From the NCBI RefSeq assembly GCF_009833095.1, contig NZ_QRCB01000015.1, positions 1 to 64,000 on the forward strand: 64,000 bases of DNA, read 5' to 3'. Of the stretch, positions 1 through 7,758 are shown piece by piece. Within the stretch, counting starts at the first letter, position 1; every line of letters begins with the position of its first letter. The position numbers and the translations under genes are program-made. The notes under the pieces are model-generated. The model ran no database searches and was not told where the DNA came from. It saw only the letters and a list, made by a program, of their open reading frames with translations. The DNA comes from Nitrosomonas sp. JL21. Lineage in GTDB: Bacteria > Pseudomonadota > Gammaproteobacteria > Burkholderiales > Nitrosomonadaceae.

Positions 1-83
1 GTTTGGCAACAACTAATCAACCAGATACACCGCTATTTTTCAATACCCCAAACACCAGATTCAGTTATAACTCTTCGGAAATC

Positions 84-152
84 TACTGATGACTTCATCC
101 TTGCGCCTGTCCTATGTCATCCAAAACATCGCCATCTCATAGCTGCACGGGC
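84..152. repeat. Diverged direct repeat, copy A (decayed gene fragment)
   Basis: This stretch resembles 821-890 in the same orientation, at roughly 75-80% identity by eye. Both copies share blocks such as GTGACTTCATCCTTG or its close variant and CCATCTCATAG. Read on the minus strand, both begin with a similar short peptide (PCSYEMAM here, PCNYEMVM in the other copy) and then hit a stop. I read them as remnants of two copies of the same decayed gene. No function is recognised. Confidence 0.45.
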
Positions 153-232
153 ACAAGCATACATCTGCGCGAAACAAACCCTCTGATCCCGGTATTCAAT
201 ACCGCACCTCGGGCTAATTTGTGGCTGCAAAG

Positions 233-340
233 AATCTGGATCAAGTCTGGGCGTAGAGGAAAACAATAGAGTTGTCCCCTTTGAATGGATACATTATGTT
301 TTGTTTAAAGGGGGTAACTCTACCCGTTATCATCCAGATT
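233..340. repeat. Long imperfect inverted repeat, MITE-like
   Basis: The left arm begins AATCTGGAT and contains GGGCGTAGAG and GTTGTCCCCTTT. The right arm, read as reverse complement, begins AATCTGGAT and contains GGGTAGAG and TTACCCCCTTT. The arms meet around a short AT-rich centre of about 24 bp. The whole unit is about 108 bp and encodes nothing obvious. It could be a small non-autonomous transposable element or paired ends of a deleted insertion sequence. A large hairpin in an RNA is the other option. Confidence 0.45.
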
Positions 341-414
341 GAGCCAATGTAATGCATACATAATAGACTTGATCAGACTAGAATTGGGCTTCAATCATAG
401 CAATAACTCCAGGC

Positions 415-546
415 ATGCTTCGAGAATATGATTCCTCAAATGAAAAAACTGATAGATCTTCAAAATTCAGTTTTGCAGGAAGAAATTTAGAAATTATTGA
501 AGAGTATGGCTTGGGCTACTACATTTTAGCTATTAGAGATAATTAA
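415..546 (+). CDS. Small open frame, unrecognised
   Basis: This is an ATG-started frame of 43 residues reading MLREYDSSNEK at the N-terminus and EEYGLGYYILAIRDN at the C-terminus. I recognise no family and see no convincing ribosome binding site. Its stop overlaps the end of the opposing decayed gene. It may be a remnant of a larger gene in this degraded zone rather than a working peptide gene. Confidence 0.2.
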   Translation: MLREYDSSNEKTDRSSKFSFAGRNLEIIEEYGLGYYILAIRDN

Positions 547-905
547 TCCGTCAATCGAACCAATCTTGGCCAGCGGTCATGTATCCAAGTATATTCAAAT
601 GGCATGTTGATAGTCACCACATAAGCCCGCATTTCATCATCTCTTTCTGTTAATAATCCTTGGATTGCCATTTTTGTATCCAAGGGTACCCAGTGAGTTT
701 AATGGTCATGGTCTTTTGCCATGAACTGGTCAGCAATAATCAAAACCGGGCTTGAGTGTTAGGCTTCCATTTGCCGATTTTGATACAGCTCAGTCGTATC
801 CAGTTACCATCAGGAAATTTACCAGTGACTTCATCCTTGTGCCTGCTCCACATCATCCGGATAACATGACCATCTCATAGTTGCACGGACCATAGGCTAC
901 TACGT
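543..905 (-). pseudogene. Frameshifted remnant of an unrecognised gene (includes repeat copy B)
   Basis: On the minus strand, protein-like text can be read in successive frames but is broken by stops. It starts with a segment containing VVAYGPCNYEMVML, continues in another frame with RHKDEVTGKFPDGNWIRLS, and ends with PLDTKMAIQGLLTERDDEM and PFEYTWIHDRWPRLVRLTD before a TAA at 543-545. At least two frame changes are needed. The piece 821-890 is the second copy of the repeat at 84-152. I do not recognise the family. The text looks like former coding sequence, not chance, because the readable segments follow one another in order. Confidence 0.45.
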
Positions 906-941
906 ATTGGTCAGTTTCTAGCTGATACCAATACCCAGAAT

Positions 942-1157
942 TTATACTGCTAAAGGCGTCAACGTATAAACTCTACCAAATTTTCCTGCGGTACGAATAT
1001 CTCCGCGTTGCAAGGCAGCACGAACATCATCTAATTTATATGCGTCTTCAATCGACAAATAAGGCGACCAGCCCTCTCCTGAGTCTATCAACTCGATCTC
1101 AACTTCCGCAATGTATTGGCCTTCTCGTACCAATTTTGTTAGATGTTTATTATTCAT
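942..1157 (-). CDS. Small partner protein of the DUF4258 gene, possible antitoxin
   Basis: This is a 71-residue acidic/basic mixed protein ([13 protein letters not shown] at the start, [13 protein letters not shown] at the end). Its ATG overlaps the last bases of the DUF4258 gene upstream by four bases, so the two are co-transcribed and probably translationally coupled. I do not recognise a named domain. The pairing of a DUF4258 protein with a short downstream partner suggests a toxin-antitoxin-like module, in which this would be the antitoxin or a DNA-binding partner. That role rests on context only. Confidence 0.6.
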   Translation of the reverse strand: MNNKHLTKLVREGQYIAEVEIELIDSGEGWSPYLSIEDAYKLDDVRAALQRGDIRTAGKFGRVYTLTPLAV

Positions 1158-1477
1158 CGTAATCTCCTCAAAAAATCATTACTCCACTTATCACAGTCAG
1201 GGCGATAAGCCGTAACGACAACAGCTGGCATTTCCGCATTTCTAGGAATACCCCACACTACATGAATTGGTTTGTTCTTTTTATCTTTTTGTAACACCAA
1301 TACACATGGGCCTTTCGGATAGTCTGGATAATCTTCCACGACTATTGCCTCACCAATCCCAGAGAGAATATCTCTTGCAAAGATATTGTCGTGTGACAAC
1401 TCATCATAACCATGTTCAGATATACGGACATTCCCGTTACTGACTAATGCTATAACCCGTTGTAAAGTCACACTCAT
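1154..1477 (-). CDS. DUF4258 domain protein, toxin-like
   Basis: This 107-residue protein matches the DUF4258 pattern: an N-terminal SEHGYDEL segment with conserved His, a central [18 protein letters not shown] segment, the HVVWGIP block and a C-terminal [12 protein letters not shown]4258 proteins share a BrnT/RelE-like small toxin fold in family databases, and many sit beside small antitoxin-like genes, as here (71-residue gene overlapping at ATGA). The full family length appears present. RNase activity is an inference, not shown by the sequence. It lies to the left of a tRNA 3' fragment, so it may be cargo of an integrated element. Confidence 0.7.
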   Translation of the reverse strand: MSVTLQRVIALVSNGNVRISEHGYDELSHDNIFARDILSGIGEAIVVEDYPDYPKGPCVLVLQKDKKNKPIHVVWGIPRNAEMPAVVVTAYRPDCDKWSNDFLRRLR

Positions 1478-1869
1478 GACAAAGTATCATCAGGTAAAAT
1501 TATCAACACGAAATTATGCCATCTATTTTTCCTGCAAATCATCACTCCAGCTTATCCCTTTATTTTTCATTGTATTTTATTTAGCTTCCTTAAGTTCCAC
1601 CTCCGACAACGAATCTTGGCAATAGGATCGAAACTGTATATGCGATCAAATAAAACCACCAAGGTTTCATTGTATCAATAATAGCAAGCCAACTCTTGCA
1701 GTTAAATTTTGATACAGTTTTAAATATTACAGATCGCAAAATTGACTGTGTCAAATTTGTGCCAAAGTGCGCTTGAAATACCATCATATGTAGTTGTGTG
1801 ACACTGATTTTATGCTTGGCAAGCATTGCAAGTGATTGATTTATATAAATACAAAATTTATAGCCAGGT

Positions 1870-1914
1870 TTCGTAATCAGTAGGTCGGAGGTTCGACTCC
1901 TCTCAACAGCGCCA
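1870..1914 (+). other. 3' half of tRNA-Thr(CGU), probable attachment-site scar
   Basis: The sequence starts exactly at an anticodon loop TTCGTAA, followed by a 3' anticodon stem (TCAGT), a variable loop (AGGTC), a T-arm GGAGG-TTCGACT-CCTCT, the 3' acceptor strand CAACAGC, a discriminator G and CCA. The bases before 1870 do not pair with this stem, so the 5' half is missing. A clean truncation at the anticodon loop is typical of the displaced 3' end left at the far side of an element that integrated into a tRNA gene. The intact tRNA would then lie left of position 1 on the plus strand. Confidence 0.7.
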
Positions 1915-2006
1915 TCCATTAAGCTATTGTTCCAATTATATTATTTTCTTAATATTTTTGGGAAAGAAGGCCTGTTTTATACAACATATTGAAAAACAAT
2001 GAAATT

Positions 2007-2027
2007 ATCGGTTCGATTCCCGCAGGC
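2007..2027 (+). other. T-arm-like fragment, possible second tRNA scar
   Basis: The run CGGTTCGATTCCCGCAGGCT carries a consensus T-loop (TTCGATT) with partly complementary flanks and looks like the end of a tRNA gene. No anticodon arm or D-arm precedes it, and no CCA follows. It lies about 100 bp beyond the tRNA-Thr half. It may be another decayed attachment scar, or chance. Confidence 0.3.
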
Positions 2028-2044
2028 TATTTTTATATGAAAAG

Positions 2045-2347
2045 CTAATCTGGATCAAAGTAGTTTAATACATCCATAGCTTGGTGAGGTATACCGATGA
2101 TGTGAATACAGCTCTCACCAATTGTGTAGAATATCAAATGTGATCCTTGCAAATAACAGTAGTAGCCTTCTTCGATATCAATCCTGTGTTTACCTATTTT
2201 AGGATTTCCAGCTAACCACCTGAAACATCGGTCAAGATCGCGCAAATAGCTATCTCGTTTCTTTTTACCCCATTTTTGTAACGTATAACGCCCAATATTT
2301 TTGAGGTCTTGTTGTGCGCGTGGAGTAATTTTGACGGTGAATGTCAT
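2045..2347 (-). CDS. parE: ParE/RelE-family toxin
   Basis: This 100-residue protein has the ParE layout: an N-terminal ITPRAQQDLKNIGRYTLQKWG helix-hairpin, a central region with LAGNPKIGKHR, and C-terminal beta strands with HLIFYTIGESCIHIIGIPH. ParE toxins act on DNA gyrase, and the related RelE toxins cleave mRNA; the sequence alone does not tell which. Its ATG overlaps the stop of the upstream ParD-like gene (ATGA at 2344-2347), the usual antitoxin-first order. Length is normal for the family. Confidence 0.85.
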   Translation of the reverse strand: MTFTVKITPRAQQDLKNIGRYTLQKWGKKKRDSYLRDLDRCFRWLAGNPKIGKHRIDIEEGYYCYLQGSHLIFYTIGESCIHIIGIPHQAMDVLNYFDPD

Positions 2348-2592
2348 TCCTTGGCATCCAACTCCTCAATAATCTTATCAATAGAATAATCTTTTACGAA
2401 TTCACCACGCTCAGCTTGTTCCGCACCTTCTTTTAAATATACGCGAAGAGCTTCCAGCTTACTCTTGCGCTCTTCCATTCCACGTAATGCATCGCGAACG
2501 ACTTCACTTGCCGAACCATACCGTCCGCTTGCGATCTCATTTTTAATGAATATTTCCCAATGTTCGCCTAAGCTCAAACTCGTCGTTGCCAT
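2344..2592 (-). CDS. parD: ParD-family antitoxin
   Basis: This 82-residue protein begins MATTSLSLGEHWEIFI and has SGRYGSASEVVRDALR, the ribbon-helix-helix signature of ParD antitoxins, followed by a charged C-terminal tail that would wrap the toxin. It is the first gene of a two-gene operon with parE. A perfect 12-bp inverted repeat at 2608-2638, 16 bp upstream of the start, is a likely autorepression operator. Toxin neutralisation and promoter binding are known family functions. Confidence 0.85.
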   Translation of the reverse strand: MATTSLSLGEHWEIFIKNEIASGRYGSASEVVRDALRGMEERKSKLEALRVYLKEGAEQAERGEFVKDYSIDKIIEELDAKE

Positions 2593-2607
2593 TTTGATGA
2601 AGCCCCC

Positions 2608-2638
2608 ATATATTCATATATAACAAATATGAATATAT
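2608..2638. promoter_or_regulatory. Perfect inverted repeat, probable ParD operator
   Basis: ATATATTCATAT (2608-2619) is repeated inverted as ATATGAATATAT (2627-2638) with a 7-bp spacer. It lies just upstream of the parD start at 2592. ParD-type ribbon-helix-helix proteins bind such palindromes to repress their own operon, so this is the expected operator position. Confidence 0.6.
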
Positions 2639-2847
2639 CAAAAGAATGCAATAAATGAAATAAATTTTTGAAAGATTCAGAGCTTAGGCATATCCATAAG
2701 GGTATCTCTACTAAACCCTCTTAAAACGGACTCCCATTCTTCTAAGATACTGAAAAGTTGGTTCGAAGAGCTTCCGATTTTCTGCACCAATAAAGCAGTG
2801 TCTACCGATCTATCTGCTCTGTTCAGATCTCCGCTAAATGAGATGCA

Positions 2848-3252
2848 TCAGTCCGGCTTAAAAGCCATGCGGCCGCTACCCAGCAGGATGATGGCGAGTC
2901 CACAAAAAAGAAAAAACGCTTGTAGCTCCATCGCCCATCCTCCGGTGGAGGATAATGTCCACAGTTCATCTCGATGAGCCAACACCAAGGCAAACAGCAT
3001 ATTGCCTACGATCAATGCTCCTCCCATGCGGGAGTAAACACCCAGGACGACCATCAGTCCCCCCACCACTTCTCCGAGATATACCCCATACGCCAGCAAG
3101 GGAGTGAGATCCATGGAAATAAGCAGCTTACGGATGAAGTCCAAGGAGCTGGGATAAAGAACCTTATGCACGCCATGCAACAAAATCAGTCCACCCGTCG
3201 TCAACCGCAGCACCAGTTTTCCCAGATCTTCCGTTGAAAGCAATTTAGCCAT
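2848..3252 (-). CDS. DoxX-family integral membrane protein
   Basis: This 134-residue protein has four hydrophobic segments and the DoxX-type motifs RLTTGGLILLHGVHKV near the N-terminus and YLGEVVGGLMVVLGVYSR in the middle. DoxX-like proteins are small inner-membrane proteins of mostly unknown biochemical role, some tied to quinol oxidation or oxidative stress. Length is usual. The gene stands alone, convergent with nothing close, and the RBS before its ATG is weak. The specific function is unknown. Confidence 0.8.
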   Translation of the reverse strand: MAKLLSTEDLGKLVLRLTTGGLILLHGVHKVLYPSSLDFIRKLLISMDLTPLLAYGVYLGEVVGGLMVVLGVYSRMGGALIVGNMLFALVLAHRDELWTLSSTGGWAMELQAFFLFCGLAIILLGSGRMAFKPD

Positions 3253-3743
3253 TGTAAATATATTTCCCTATTGGTATGTTTTTTAAATCCTGTGATTTCG
3301 AGGATAGATTGTCGGTACTGGAACGCACAAAACCTCATCCCAATCGATTTTTATCCTCAACTACGTTTGTTAATCGCGCTCTTACGTGGGCAAACGCACA
3401 GAAAAAATTTCCTTACGTCGATAGACTCATGCAACCAATCATTTACTCCGAACGATTGGGTCTCGGGCTCAGTAAATTCCCCTTCTTGCGATACCCGGAT
3501 TGACTGAGTTTGAGCGCTGACTCCCCAGTACGAATCCCTTCACTCGCTCGCTTATCGTACTGGGGAGATTAGCGATTGAATAGAAATGAATTCTCAAGCA
3601 TTCCCGCCAATCTCCTTCACAGGGATTTCAAACCCCCTCCACAACAGCCGGCAGCGTCCAGAAAATACTCTGTTAAGTACCGAACAGATACCGCCTCTCA
3701 AGCATGATCTACTCGACTATTATCCCTGTATATCACATACGCC
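3253..3743. other. Intergenic region with a long hairpin
   Basis: This gap separates the divergent doxX-like and CheB-type genes. Two short overlapping frames occur on the plus strand, but neither has family resemblance or a ribosome site, so I do not call them. The one notable structure is the long inverted repeat at 3521-3567. The rest should hold the promoters of both neighbours, but I can point to no specific site. Confidence 0.4.
3521..3567. repeat. 13-bp perfect inverted repeat (long hairpin)
   Basis: CTCCCCAGTACGA (3521-3533) returns inverted as TCGTACTGGGGAG (3555-3567), with a 21-base loop rich in CTCG. Outside the perfect arms, CGCT and AGCG extend the pairing with a small bulge. 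There is no T-run after either side, so it is not a standard intrinsic terminator. It could be a repetitive-element hairpin, a recombination site or an RNA structure. Confidence 0.55.
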
Positions 3744-4751
3744 GTGAAAAAAAATATTATCGTAATCGGAGCATCTGCGGGCGGACTGACGGTGCTTTCT
3801 GAAATTCTCGGCGCATTACCCGATCATTTCTCCGCCTCACTCTTCGTCGTCATCCATACCGGCCCTGATTCTCCGGGCGCCCTCGATTTCATTCTAGGGA
3901 GGAGCAGCGCGCTACCGGTGAAATACGTCTATCAGCGCGAGAAAATTCAAACCGGGAGCATTTATTTGCCGATTGCCGATCATCATCTCGTCATTGAGGA
4001 TACTGCCACGGTATGTGTTACCCGCAGCCCGAAGGAAAACCGCTTTCGTCCGGCGATCGATCCTCTTTTCCGTTCGGCCGCGCAATCATTCGGAACTCAA
4101 GTCATTGGCATCGTTCTGACCGGCGGCTTGGATGACGGCACAGCAGGACTTCAGGCCATCAAACAGCGCGGTGGCACAGCTATCGTACAAGACCCGCAGG
4201 ACGCCGAGAATCCGTCCATGCCGCGCAACGCGCTCAAGCACGTGCGCGTGGATCATTGCGTGCCCTCCGCGGGCATAGCTCCGTTATTGATCGAACTGAT
4301 ACAGCAAGAAGCCGCACCTTATTCCAGCGTACCGGTCAATGAGAAACTCAACACCGAAGTAGCCATTGCGCTTGAGCATAATCCGGTCAATGCCGGTGTT
4401 TTCAAGCTCGGCAAACCCTCCATCTTTACCTGTCCTGAATGCCATGGCAGCTTATTGGAAATCGATTCTGATCAATTCACCCGCTACCGTTGCCATACCG
4501 GACATGCCTATACCGTTCGATCCCTGCTATCGGAGAATGACGAGAGAATCGAATATGCACTGTGGGATGTCATCCGCATTTTGGACGAGCATATGGTCTT
4601 ATTGCGGCAACTGGCAGAATATTCTCATGAAGACGGCGACAATGAAACTGCGGAACACTACCTGGATCGATTCAAGGTTACCAAAGAACGCGTTAATCTG
4701 CTTCGTAATATCACATTTATGCTGCATAATCCTGAAAAAGAACCCGGGTAA
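3744..4751 (+). CDS. CheB-type methylesterase-domain protein with C-terminal Cys/His zinc-like domain
   Basis: The 335-residue protein starts at a GTG and has a CheB catalytic domain over residues 3-190. The expected triad is visible: Ser11 in IGASAGG, His38 in VVIHTG and an Asp in LTGGLDDGTAG near residue 130. It lacks the N-terminal receiver domain of classical CheB. The C-terminus carries CPECHGSLLE and RYRCHTGHAYT, a CxxC...CHxGH arrangement that looks like a metal site, then an alpha-helical tail. CheB removes methyl groups from chemoreceptors, but no receptor, CheA or CheW lies in this window. It leads a cluster with the CheB-CheR-PAS fusion at 4855, so a non-chemotactic signalling role is more likely. 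Confidence 0.85.
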   Translation: MKKNIIVIGASAGGLTVLSEILGALPDHFSASLFVVIHTGPDSPGALDFILGRSSALPVKYVYQREKIQTGSIYLPIADHHLVIEDTATVCVTRSPKENRFRPAIDPLFRSAAQSFGTQVIGIVLTGGLDDGTAGLQAIKQRGGTAIVQDPQDAENPSMPRNALKHVRVDHCVPSAGIAPLLIELIQQEAAPYSSVPVNEKLNTEVAIALEHNPVNAGVFKLGKPSIFTCPECHGSLLEIDSDQFTRYRCHTGHAYTVRSLLSENDERIEYALWDVIRILDEHMVLLRQLAEYSHEDGDNETAEHYLDRFKVTKERVNLLRNITFMLHNPEKEPG

Positions 4752-4854
4752 TCTCTGTGGCCGGAACTGGAACAGTTCCCTGCAATACTCTCCCCGAATT
4801 TTCCGGCCTGATCTTCATCATTTTTCAATCATTCTCTATCACTGAATTTCACAT

Positions 4855-7758
4855 ATGGCCTCAAGAAAAAAAAATATTACTCCTATCATCGTCGGCATCG
4901 GATCGTCCGCAGGAGGACTAGAGGCACTGCAACAACTCTTCAAGCACATTGCTCCCGATAGCCACAAAGCGTTCATCGTGATGCAGCACCTGGATCCCAA
5001 ACACACCAGCCTGCTGACCGAAATTTTGCAACGCTGCACTTCGCTTCCCGTCACGGAAATATCCGATGGCCTGCAATTGATGCCCAATCATATCTATGTC
5101 AATCCACCGAATCGGGACATCGTGGTTTTTCAAGGCAAACTGCAGGTGAGTTCCCCGCTTGACTCGAAAGGCCCGCGCTCGCTGATTGATGGTTTTTTTT
5201 CGTCGCTTGCCGAGGATCAGCTCTCCCAAGCCATTGGCATCGTCTTGTCTGGCACCGGCTCAGACGGAACGCAAGGATTGGGCGCTATTTTTCATGCCGG
5301 CGGGCTGACATTGGTGCAAGAACCAAGTACCGCAAAGTATGACGGCATGCCGTCGAGCGCCATCGATGCCGGTTTTGCTACGCATGTCCTGCCGGTGGAG
5401 AAAATGCCGGAAATTTTTGACGCGCATAAACGAAACCTCCTTCCCCCCAAGGAAAAACCTCGAAATGGCAAAAAAAACAATGCCGTCGGCCGCATTCTGA
5501 TGGACTTGCGCTCATTTACCGGCCATGATTTTTCACTCTACAAAAAAAGCACGATCGAGCGCCGTATCGAACGGCGCATGACATCGTTGTCGATCGATGA
5601 TATCGATGTGTATGCTCAGCTCATCAAGAAGAACAGCAATGAAATCAGTGCCCTTTTTAAAGAACTGCTGATCAATGTCACCAGTTTCTTTCGCGATTCG
5701 GAAGCTTTCGAGGTATTGGAAAAAGACATTCTTCCCGGGCTCTGCAAAAATAAAACCGAACATTCCGTTTTCCGCGTCTGGGTAGCGGGTTGTGCTACTG
5801 GCGAAGAAGCCTATTCCATCGCCATCATCCTCAAGGAATGGCTCGAGAAATCGCAGCAGGAATTTAAAATCCAGATCTATGCCACCGATCTGGATGAAGA
5901 CGCCGTCGCGACCGCCCGCTTGGGCATTTATTCGCTGAACATCATCCAGGATGTCAGTCCGGAACGGTTGCGCCGTTTCTTCACGAAAGAAGACAATTGC
6001 TACCGGATCAAGAAAGAAATTCGCGAAATGGTCGTTTTCGCGACTCAGAATCTGCTCAAGGATCCGCCTTTTACCCGACTGGATTTGCTCAGTTGCCGCA
6101 ATTTGCTGATTTACCTCGGAGCAGAATTGCAGAATCAGCTCATCCCGGTCTTCCACTACGCCCTCGTCCCGGAAGGCGTGCTGTTCTTGTCGCCGTCGGA
6201 AGGCATCGGCAATCATCATGAGCTGTTCTCGCAAATCAACCGCAAATGGAAATTCTATCGCGCCTGCAAAACAGCATCTTCGCGCACGACCGTGGCCAAT
6301 GTCATCTCATGGACAGCCGGCATGGGAGATAAGACACCCGACGAGGTCATCATCAAACCCAAAGAAATCAATTTTGCGGAATTCACCCGCCGCGTATTGA
6401 TCCAATGCTTCGCCCCGGCTTCCGTATTGACGGATTTGAAGGGCAATATCCATTTTATCCATGGCGATACCGGCAAATTCCTGCGTCCCGCGCCCGGGCA
6501 AGCCAGCTTGAACATCATCGAAATGGCCCGCGAAGGTCTGGAACTGGAATTGCGCACCGCGATTCGGGCCGCAACCAACGATAAAAACTCCACCCTCAAC
6601 AAGGAAGTGGAAGTTAAAACCAATGGCGGATTCACGACCATTCATCTGAGCGTGAGATTCTTGGCCAGCAATGAAAGCCACCAGCATTTTTTGCTGATCA
6701 GCTTTTTAGAGATCAGCCCCATCGCCAAAAAAGCCGGAATCAAGCGCATTCCCAAGGCGATCGAACTGGGGCGCATCGAAGAACTGGAACGCGATCTGGT
6801 GTACTTGAAGGAAAATTATCAAGTAACATTGGAAGAGCAGCAAGCATCGAATGAAGAACTCAAATCGACCAATGAGGAATTGCAATCGACCAATGAGGAA
6901 TTACAATCGACCAACGAAGAACTTGAAACTTCCAAGGAAGAATTACAGTCTGTCAATGAAGAGTTGGTGACCGTCAATTCGGAATTGCAGGGCAAAATCG
7001 AACAACTGGTCGGCATGCAGAACGATATGAAGAATTTGCTCGACAATACCCATATCGGCACGATATTCCTCGATGAAAAATTGATCATTCGGCGCTTCAC
7101 GCGCGAAGCCACGACGTTATACCGGTTGATCTCTTCGGACGTAGGCCGGTTATTGAGCGACATCAAGTCGAATCTGACCAACGATGAATTGCTGACGCAC
7201 GCTGAGGAAGTGCTCGAAACCTTGATTCCTTACGAACAGGAAGTGCAGACACAATGCGGCAATTGGTATCTGGCCCGGATTCAACCTTATCGCACGCTTG
7301 ACAATGCAATCGAAGGCGTCGTGTTGACATTCACCGATATCAACAAGCTCAACAAGGCAGAAGATGCCAGCCGGCTAGCCAGCGACCTGGCCGGCGAAGT
7401 GGTCGATGTCATCGCGCATCCCTTATTGATCATTGACAAGGACTTGAGAGTGATTTCTGCGAATCGCGCCTTTCATCAATTCTTCAAGCTGAGCGTTGAA
7501 GAAACCATCGGCCGGAAAATTTATGAACTGAGCAACAATCAATGGGATATCGAGCCTTTGAAGAACTTGCTCGAAGTGATTCTGCCACGTGATCAGGTAT
7601 ATGAAGGCTATATCGAGCATGATTTTCCGATCATCGGTCATCAAAAACTGTTTTTGAACGCCCAGCGCACGGTCAGCAAATTCAACGAATTTTCGTTGAT
7701 TCTGCTGATGGCCAGGGAGAACAACGGTTCCTCGACGAACCCATTGGGCCATGAGTAA
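4855..7758 (+). CDS. CheB-CheR-PAS fusion protein
   Basis: This 967-residue protein starts with a CheB domain (about 9-195; Ser18 in GIGSSAGG, His in VMQHLDP, Asp in LSGTGSDGTQG). A CheR methyltransferase domain follows (about 215-480; LLINVTSFFRD, WVAGCATGEEAYS, YATDLDEDA, LLSCRNLLIYL). Then comes a coiled coil of 7-residue STNEELQ repeats near 665-710, and PAS domains at about 720-950. No histidine kinase core follows. Such fusions are known in many Proteobacteria and usually feed into kinases or receivers. The stop overlaps the next PAS gene by eight bases. With no receptor in sight, the substrate of the paired methylesterase and methyltransferase domains is unknown. Confidence 0.9.
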   Translation: MASRKKNITPIIVGIGSSAGGLEALQQLFKHIAPDSHKAFIVMQHLDPKHTSLLTEILQRCTSLPVTEISDGLQLMPNHIYVNPPNRDIVVFQGKLQVSSPLDSKGPRSLIDGFFSSLAEDQLSQAIGIVLSGTGSDGTQGLGAIFHAGGLTLVQEPSTAKYDGMPSSAIDAGFATHVLPVEKMPEIFDAHKRNLLPPKEKPRNGKKNNAVGRILMDLRSFTGHDFSLYKKSTIERRIERRMTSLSIDDIDVYAQLIKKNSNEISALFKELLINVTSFFRDSEAFEVLEKDILPGLCKNKTEHSVFRVWVAGCATGEEAYSIAIILKEWLEKSQQEFKIQIYATDLDEDAVATARLGIYSLNIIQDVSPERLRRFFTKEDNCYRIKKEIREMVVFATQNLLKDPPFTRLDLLSCRNLLIYLGAELQNQLIPVFHYALVPEGVLFLSPSEGIGNHHELFSQINRKWKFYRACKTASSRTTVANVISWTAGMGDKTPDEVIIKPKEINFAEFTRRVLIQCFAPASVLTDLKGNIHFIHGDTGKFLRPAPGQASLNIIEMAREGLELELRTAIRAATNDKNSTLNKEVEVKTNGGFTTIHLSVRFLASNESHQHFLLISFLEISPIAKKAGIKRIPKAIELGRIEELERDLVYLKENYQVTLEEQQASNEELKSTNEELQSTNEELQSTNEELETSKEELQSVNEELVTVNSELQGKIEQLVGMQNDMKNLLDNTHIGTIFLDEKLIIRRFTREATTLYRLISSDVGRLLSDIKSNLTNDELLTHAEEVLETLIPYEQEVQTQCGNWYLARIQPYRTLDNAIEGVVLTFTDINKLNKAEDASRLASDLAGEVVDVIAHPLLIIDKDLRVISANRAFHQFFKLSVEETIGRKIYELSNNQWDIEPLKNLLEVILPRDQVYEGYIEHDFPIIGHQKLFLNAQRTVSKFNEFSLILLMARENNGSSTNPLGHE
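6863..6925 (+). repeat. Three tandem 21-bp units encoding a coiled-coil heptad
   Basis: Units at 6863-6883, 6884-6904 and 6905-6925 share the core AATCGACCAATGAGGAATT, with the third slightly diverged. Each encodes one heptad with STNEEL. It is part of the coiled coil linking the CheR and PAS domains. Repeat number could vary between strains by slippage and would lengthen the linker in whole heptads. Confidence 0.7.

Noticed and set aside
1590-1919. A minus-strand frame of 109 codons
   Set aside because: Its N-terminal part (ERSRTSDLLI) is simply the translation of the reversed tRNA-Thr fragment at 1870-1914, a known artefact pattern.
3271-3507. Two overlapping plus-strand frames of 75-78 codons between doxX-like and CheB-type genes
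   Set aside because: Neither shows a family pattern or a ribosome site, and they overlap each other in different frames.
5533-6234. A minus-strand frame of 233 codons inside the CheB-CheR-PAS gene
   Set aside because: It is a shadow on the opposite strand of the CheR domain, with no family resemblance.
6841-6990. Regular short repeats that could suggest a CRISPR-like array
   Set aside because: The repeats are in frame, directly adjacent without unique spacers, and encode a coiled coil.
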